Below are positions 60,107 to 64,000 of a DNA stretch of 64,000 nucleotides, piece by piece; the first letter of the stretch is position 1; each line of letters starts with the position of its first letter. Made by a program: the position numbers and the translations under genes. Source of the stretch: Arthrobacter sp. Soc17.1.1.1 (lineage in GTDB: Bacteria; Actinomycetota; Actinomycetes; Actinomycetales; Micrococcaceae); the NCBI RefSeq assembly GCF_036867195.1, contig NZ_JBAJII010000003.1, positions 1-64,000 on the forward strand, in the 5' to 3' direction. The notes under the pieces are model-generated. The model was not told where the DNA came from and did no database searches. It saw only the letters and a list, made by a program, of their open reading frames with translations.

Positions 60107-61519
60107 TTAGTTCGCGGCGGGTGCGTCCTGGTGGGCCTGCTGGTAGGCGTTCCAGGCGTTGTAGCTGCCGTCGAGTTCGACGATGTCGTAGCCTGCCCGG
60201 CGGAGCGCACTGGCGGCGACGGAGTTCCTTAGGCCGCTCTGGCAGTAGGTGACGATCGTTCCTTCGGTGGGGAGTTCGTCGAGGTGCCACATGACGCGGC
60301 CGCCGTTGAGCTGGTGGGCTCCGGGGACGTGGCCTGCGCTGTGTTCGGTGCGGTTGCGGACGTCGAGGATCATCGCGGCGTCGACCTCTGGAAGGTCTTC
60401 GGGCTGCACGAGGGCGGGTGTGGTGGTGGGCAGCCCGTCGATGTTGGTGACGTATCCGGCGACGTTGTCGATGCCGACGCGGACGAGGTGGTCCCAGATC
60501 TCCTGTGCGTGGTCCTGGCTGGTGGCGAGGAGGACGAGCGGGTTCTTGTCGGTCTCGGGGTTCACGACCCACGCCCCGTAGGTCGCGATCGCAGCAGCGG
60601 TGGGGATGTTCAGGGAGCGAGTCACCGTCCCGGTGTGGACCTCGTTCGCGGAGCGGGTGTCGATGAACGTCATCGTGTCCGCGGCGATACCAGCGGCGAT
60701 CTGGTTCTTGTCGAGTTCGGTCAGGGGTGCACGCTCACCCATGACGGCCGGTCCCTGCCGGTTCTCGCGCTTCATGCGTCCGAAGTAGGCGTGGGCGTCG
60801 GGCTGGCCGTCGAGGAGTTCGTTGATGAAGCCCTGCTCGTCGTTCGCGGCGAGGTAGGGGCCCCACCAGGAGTAGAGGCGCTCGTATCCAACGGTGGTGG
60901 ACGGGATCGCGCCGAGTGCTTTGCCGCAGGCGCTGCCCGCACCGTGGGCGGGGTGGACCTGGACGTGGTCGGGCAGGGTCAGGAACTTCTCCTGCAGACT
61001 CTTGAACAGCTGCTTCGCACCCTCGAAACGGGTGTCCACGCCGCCGGCGGCCTCGTCGAGAAGGTCGGGGCGGCCGAGGTCGCCGGAGAACACGAAGTCA
61101 CCTGAGAGCAGGTAACCGGGTGCGTCGCTGAACGCGCCGTCGGTGACGAGGAAGGACAGGTGCTCGGGGGTGTGTCCGGGGGTGTGAACGGCCTGGATGC
61201 TGATGTTGCCGACGGTGATCTTGTCGCCGTCGAAGAGGCGCTTGCCCTCGAACTCGTACTGCCAGTCTTCTCCGCCTTCACCGGAGACGTAGATCTCCGC
61301 CCCGGTCGCCGCGGCGAGTTCGCGGGTGCCCGAGAGGTAGTCGGCGTGGATGTGGGTCTCGGTGACGGCGACGATCTTCATGTTGTTCTTCGCCGCGAGG
61401 TCCTGGTAGACCGCGATGTCGCGGCGGCCGTCGACCACGACGGCGGTGCCGTTGGCCTGGCAGCCGATGAGGTAGCTGGCCTGGGCGAGGTCTTCGTCGT
61501 AAATCCGTTCGATCAGCAT
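60107..61519 (-). CDS. persulfide dioxygenase-rhodanese fusion (CstB-like)
   Basis: About 470 residues. The metallo-beta-lactamase domain (1-240) has THIHADYLSG, HTPGHTPEHLSF, GDFVFSGDLGRPDL and HPAHGAGSACGKAL, the iron ligands of ETHE1-type persulfide dioxygenases. Two rhodanese-like domains follow: the first lacks a Cys, the second has the active loop YCQSGLRNS. The enzyme should oxidise glutathione- or mycothiol/coenzyme A-type persulfide to sulfite and move sulfane sulfur to thiosulfate. It starts at MLIERIYDED, just downstream of two palindromic operators. Confidence 0.92.
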   Translation of the reverse strand: MLIERIYDEDLAQASYLIGCQANGTAVVVDGRRDIAVYQDLAAKNNMKIVAVTETHIHADYLSGTRELAAATGAEIYVSGEGGEDWQYEFEGKRLFDGDKITVGNISIQAVHTPGHTPEHLSFLVTDGAFSDAPGYLLSGDFVFSGDLGRPDLLDEAAGGVDTRFEGAKQLFKSLQEKFLTLPDHVQVHPAHGAGSACGKALGAIPSTTVGYERLYSWWGPYLAANDEQGFINELLDGQPDAHAYFGRMKRENRQGPAVMGERAPLTELDKNQIAAGIAADTMTFIDTRSANEVHTGTVTRSLNIPTAAAIATYGAWVVNPETDKNPLVLLATSQDHAQEIWDHLVRVGIDNVAGYVTNIDGLPTTTPALVQPEDLPEVDAAMILDVRNRTEHSAGHVPGAHQLNGGRVMWHLDELPTEGTIVTYCQSGLRNSVAASALRRAGYDIVELDGSYNAWNAYQQAHQDAPAAN

Positions 61520-61547
61520 CTGGTGCTCCTTCAATTCGAGAAGTTGG

Positions 61548-61563
61548 ATACCCCCTGGGGTAT
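61548..61563. promoter_or_regulatory. CstR/CsoR-type operator 1
   Basis: ATACCCCCTGGGGTAT, nearly perfect palindrome about 30 bases upstream of the persulfide dioxygenase start. C4-5/G4 palindromes of this form are bound by persulfide-sensing CstR repressors in sulfide-oxidation loci. Confidence 0.7.
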
Positions 61564-61577
61564 CGCTCTGGTGTCTA

Positions 61578-61603
61578 GCGTAATACCCCTAGGGGTATTA
61601 CGC
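61578..61603. promoter_or_regulatory. CstR/CsoR-type operator 2 (26-bp perfect palindrome)
   Basis: The centre is ATACCCCTAGGGGTAT and the symmetry extends perfectly through five more bases on each side (GCGTA/TACGC). It is 15 bases from operator 1. Two close sites suggest cooperative repression of the leftward dioxygenase transcript. Confidence 0.75.
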
Positions 61604-61624
61604 AAGGCGGGAGATGCCTGCGGG

Positions 61625-62149
61625 TCAGGGTGCTGGGAGGAGGGTGCGTGACCGGGCCCGGGACGGGCCGGGTCCGGGCACGCACCCGGCTTGTGGGGTC
61701 CGTCGCCGCGTCTTCAGCGGCCTGCCCAACCTGCCTAAACCTGCCCGGTTGGCCCGGTGTGCCTGGTCTGCCTGGCCTGCCTGGTGTGGTGGGGGCGGCG
61801 TGTAGATGACGGGGTGGCCGCCTCGGTACCATTCGGTGATTCCGCCGGCGACGTTGACGGTGGCGTAGCCGCCGCTGGTGAGCATCCGGGCGGCCTGGCT
61901 GCTGCGCTTACCGGAGCCGCACAGCAGATACACCGCGGTGTCGGGTAGGTCGGGTAGGTCGGTGAGGCGGGAGGGCAGTTCCTCGAGTGGGATGTTGAGG
62001 CTGCCGGGGATGAAGGCCGTGGAATACTCCTGCCTGCTCCGGACATCCACCAGTGCGACACCGGGCCAGAGTTCAGCCAGGCTGTCGGCCGTGATCGCGC
62101 GCAACGGCCCGGGGGCCAAGCCCCTGTCAGGCGTTGTGTGGTGTGGCAT
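61625..62149 (-). CDS. rhodanese-domain sulfurtransferase with repetitive tail
   Basis: A 174-residue protein. Rhodanese domain (residues 15-115) with VALVDVRSRQEYSTAFIPGS, LNIPLEELP and active-site loop LLCGSGKRSSQAARMLTSGG. The C-terminal 55 residues (HQAGQADQAHRANRAGLGRL onward) are basic and low-complexity, from CCTGCCTGG-type repeats, and have no homologue that I recognise. It overlaps the thioredoxin gene by 23 bases. A sulfur carrier in the persulfide pathway. Confidence 0.85.
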   Translation of the reverse strand: MPHHTTPDRGLAPGPLRAITADSLAELWPGVALVDVRSRQEYSTAFIPGSLNIPLEELPSRLTDLPDLPDTAVYLLCGSGKRSSQAARMLTSGGYATVNVAGGITEWYRGGHPVIYTPPPPHQAGQADQAHRANRAGLGRLGRPLKTRRRTPQAGCVPGPGPSRARSRTLLPAP

Positions 62150-62528
62150 CCGCGCGGAGTGTGTCCAGGTCCAGGTTTTTCACGGCCTGGACGAGTTCTT
62201 CCAGTCCTGCGGCGTTCAGGGCTCCGGGCTGGGAGAAGACCAGGGTCTTGTTCTTGAAGGCCATCAGGGTGGGGATGGAGGTGATGTTCGCGGCGGCGGC
62301 GAGGGCCTGCTCGGCTTCGGTATCCACCTTGGCGAAGACGACATCCGGGTGCCTTTCGGCAGCGGCACCGTAGGTGGGGGCGAACATGCGGCAGGGCCCG
62401 CACCATGCTGCCCAGAAGTCGACGAACACGATGTCGTTGCTCTCCAGGGTCTGCGCGAAGCTCTGTTCCGTGACGTCGATCGTGGTCGTCGTGGTGGTCG
62501 TGGTGGTCGTGGTGGTCGTGGTTGTCAT
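62127..62528 (-). CDS. thioredoxin with poly-Thr N-terminus
   Basis: A 133-residue thioredoxin: IVFVDFWAAWCGPCRMFAPT (redox WCGPCR), KVDTEAEQALAAAANITSIP (cis-Pro) and the usual C-terminal helix. The first 16 residues are M followed by 15 Thr encoded by ACC/ACG repeats, not part of the fold. It lies among rhodanese genes, and could reduce persulfides on them or release sulfane sulfur. Confidence 0.9.
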   Translation of the reverse strand: MTTTTTTTTTTTTTTTIDVTEQSFAQTLESNDIVFVDFWAAWCGPCRMFAPTYGAAAERHPDVVFAKVDTEAEQALAAAANITSIPTLMAFKNKTLVFSQPGALNAAGLEELVQAVKNLDLDTLRADATPHNA

Positions 62529-62585
62529 GGTCGTGTTCTGTCCTTTCCGGGTTCTTTTGGGGCGGGGCGTGGTCGTACGGCGGGT

Positions 62586-62882
62586 TCAGGTAGTGGGCAG
62601 GCCCGCACGGGTCCAGGCGGTCATGCCACCGGCCATGGTGTCGGCGCTGAAACCGGCGCTGTTGAGGGCGTCCGCGACGCGGGCTGAGCGATTACCGCTG
62701 CGGCACACCACGATGACCGGGGTGTTCTGCTCGAGCTCATCAACGCGAGTGGGTAAGTCACCCATGGGCATGTGCAGGGCGCCGGGGATCATGCCTTCGG
62801 CGACTTCGAAGTCCTCACGGACGTCGAGGATCTGCGCTGACGGGCGGCGGGTATTGGTGTCATTGATCGTGATCTCTGCCAT
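62586..62882 (-). CDS. single-domain rhodanese
   Basis: A 98-residue sulfurtransferase: QILDVREDFEVAEGMIPGAL, HMPMGDLPTRVDEL and active-site VVCRSGNRSARVADALNSAG (CRSGNRS), WTRAGLP at the end. GlpE/PspE size. AAGGAC ribosome site. Third rhodanese domain protein in the block. Confidence 0.9.
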   Translation of the reverse strand: MAEITINDTNTRRPSAQILDVREDFEVAEGMIPGALHMPMGDLPTRVDELEQNTPVIVVCRSGNRSARVADALNSAGFSADTMAGGMTAWTRAGLPTT

Positions 62883-62944
62883 GGAGAGGTCCTTTCTGGG
62901 TGGGATGGGGTCGAACGCTGTAGGTGAGGTGGTGTTGGGATGGA

Positions 62945-63889
62945 TCAGGCGGGTGTGGGTGTGTTGCGGCGCCGACCCCGCCGGCCCTGATCGTCCTGAT
63001 CGTTACCGGTGCGGTGGCGGTTGCGGGTGTTCAGGGGGCATGCCGGGATGATGAATCGGCAGGCAATGAGAGCGGCGAGGGCGACGCCTGCGACGATTGC
63101 GGCGAGGACGAGGCGGCTGTCCGCGGGTGCCTGCTGGATGAGGACGAACGCACCCATGACCAGAACGAACCAGCCGAAACCCTTGCGCAGGGCAGCTTCG
63201 GGGATCCGGCCGGCGAGCTGGGCGCCGATCAGGGACCCAACGATCGCAGCAGCGGTCACGGCCAAGGTCAGCGGCCAGTTGATCTCCACGGTGGTGAGGT
63301 ACCCGGCGAGGCCCGCGAAGGACTTCATGGAAATCACGACCAGCGACGTGCCGACGGCCACCGACATCGGCAGTCCACCGAGCAAGGCCAGGGCGGGGAC
63401 GACGAGGAACCCGCCACCGGCCCCGACGAGGCCGGTGACCAGGCCGACGACCACACCATCGAGGATGACCCGCTTCAGGGGCAGCTCACGCTTCACACCC
63501 TCAGATGGGGTGGAGCTGGTGGTTTTTTTGCGGCCGCGGATCATCGCGATCGAGGTGGCGACCATCATGAGGGCGAATGCGACGAGCAGGATCTGTCCGG
63601 GGATGTACCCGCCGAGCAGCCCGCCGATGAACGCACCAGCCATGCCGGCGGCGCCGAAGATCAGGCCGGTCCGCCACATCACGCGTCCGTTCCGGGCGTG
63701 GCTGATGACGCTGATCGCCGAGGTGACACCGACGACGAACAGGGACGCCGCGATCGCTTCCTTGGCCTCGAACCCGGCCACGTACACCAGGATCGGGACG
63801 GTCAGGATCGACCCGCCACCGCCCAGGACACCCAGGGACAGGCCGATCAGGATCGACAGGGCCAGAACGAGGATCAGGGTCAAACTCAC
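62945..63889 (-). CDS. TauE/SafE-family sulfite or sulfur-compound exporter
   Basis: A 314-residue protein with eight to nine helices. The duplicated family motif appears as LSLGVLGGGGSILTVPILVY and TGLVGAGGGFLVVPALALLG, with GTSLVVISMKSFAGLAGYLT in the second half; the C-terminus is hydrophilic and basic. Members next to persulfide dioxygenases are thought to export sulfite or take part in thiosulfate traffic. The GTG start overlaps the stop of an upstream gene that leaves the window (GTGA). Confidence 0.88.
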   Translation of the reverse strand: MSLTLILVLALSILIGLSLGVLGGGGSILTVPILVYVAGFEAKEAIAASLFVVGVTSAISVISHARNGRVMWRTGLIFGAAGMAGAFIGGLLGGYIPGQILLVAFALMMVATSIAMIRGRKKTTSSTPSEGVKRELPLKRVILDGVVVGLVTGLVGAGGGFLVVPALALLGGLPMSVAVGTSLVVISMKSFAGLAGYLTTVEINWPLTLAVTAAAIVGSLIGAQLAGRIPEAALRKGFGWFVLVMGAFVLIQQAPADSRLVLAAIVAGVALAALIACRFIIPACPLNTRNRHRTGNDQDDQGRRGRRRNTPTPA

Positions 63890-64000
63890 GCCACACCAAC
63901 CGTTTCATCAGCCTTGCCGTCAGCCGAGTTCGCGGCCTGGGTGCTCTGGGCTGATGTGGCCGAGGTGGTGGTGGGGAGGGTGTGGATCGCGGATTCGCGG
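63886..64000 (-). CDS. C-terminal end of a gene cut by the right edge
   Basis: An open frame on the minus strand enters from the edge and ends TGA overlapping the TauE/SafE GTG. The visible 37 residues (RESAIHTLPTTTSATSAQST onward) are a Ser/Thr/Ala-rich tail with no diagnostic motif. Overlap shows it belongs to the sulfur operon; a CstR-type repressor, rhodanese or further enzyme are possible, none provable here. Confidence 0.5.
   Translation of the reverse strand, partial: RESAIHTLPTTTSATSAQSTQAANSADGKADETVGVA

Noticed and set aside
58798..60210. 470-codon minus-strand frame rich in Arg, Pro and His
   Set aside because: Overlaps the MFS gene in another frame; composition is typical of a GC-rich shadow.

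Overview
This is high-GC actinobacterial DNA. Lsr2, DUF4193, DUF3105, DUF6153, a mycothiol-type ArsC set and many GTG starts point to Micrococcales, most likely the Micrococcaceae (Arthrobacter-like). A primase-type replication gene, a ParA/ParB pair, an iteron-like repeat field and a conjugation-type secretion operon make a large plasmid the most likely source. I see no tRNA, rRNA, CRISPR array or intact insertion sequence.

Layout. (a) 0.4-1 kb: a DUF3105 membrane protein, then about 1 kb of decayed DNA. (b) 2-15.3 kb: the mating apparatus. A tight leftward operon encodes a DUF6668-like P-loop protein, a pilin-sized membrane protein, a single-pass membrane protein, a VirB6/TrbL-like protein, an SCO6880-like protein, a VirB4-like ATPase, a VirD4/TraG coupling ATPase and a DUF4913 protein. 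A divergent rightward operon encodes an HTH protein, a MinD/ParA-like ATPase, a fused lytic transglycosylase-M23 peptidase, a lipoprotein and a small DNA-binding-like protein. (c) 15.4-20 kb: replication and partition, with a duplicated repeat field behind parA-parB. (d) 20-26.7 kb: accessory genes (excisionase-type HTH plus tiny membrane protein in two copies, Lsr2, a helicase-associated-domain protein, a methyltransferase), pseudogenes and structured intergenic DNA.

(e) 26.7-39.2 kb: a defence island. A three-gene operon encodes a TerB_N-TerB-TerB_C protein, a BrxD-like (DUF2791) ATPase and an Lhr-like helicase fused to a DEDDh exonuclease. Next come a HEPN-motif protein and an oppositely oriented Gabija-like pair (OLD/TOPRIM nuclease plus UvrD helicase) followed by a second HEPN-motif protein. 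(f) 39.7-41.1 kb: serine recombinase, membrane protein and HNH endonuclease. A 63-bp palindromic repeat occurs at 22.7, 24.6 and 41.2 kb; the last two are direct repeats bracketing the defence island and the recombinase.

(g) 41.3-49.2 kb: an MFS transporter and an arsenic locus (arsB, arsC and arsR leftward; arsC, trxB, an arsO-like gene and a further arsC rightward) around an ArsR-type operator. (h) 49.5-52.3 kb: an AraC regulator, NmrA-like and DUF1772 proteins, an AraC remnant and DUF4193. (i) 52.7-58.1 kb: a leftward copper block (CopZ-like chaperone, CPH-type P-ATPase, DUF6153, DUF305, BNR-repeat lipoprotein) behind a C-tract/G-tract operator. (j) 58.4-64 kb: a leftward sulfur block (TauE/SafE transporter, rhodaneses, thioredoxin, persulfide dioxygenase-rhodanese fusion, MFS protein) with two CsoR/CstR-type palindromes. 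The plasmid thus combines self-transfer and maintenance functions with metal and sulfide resistance and a phage-defence cargo.
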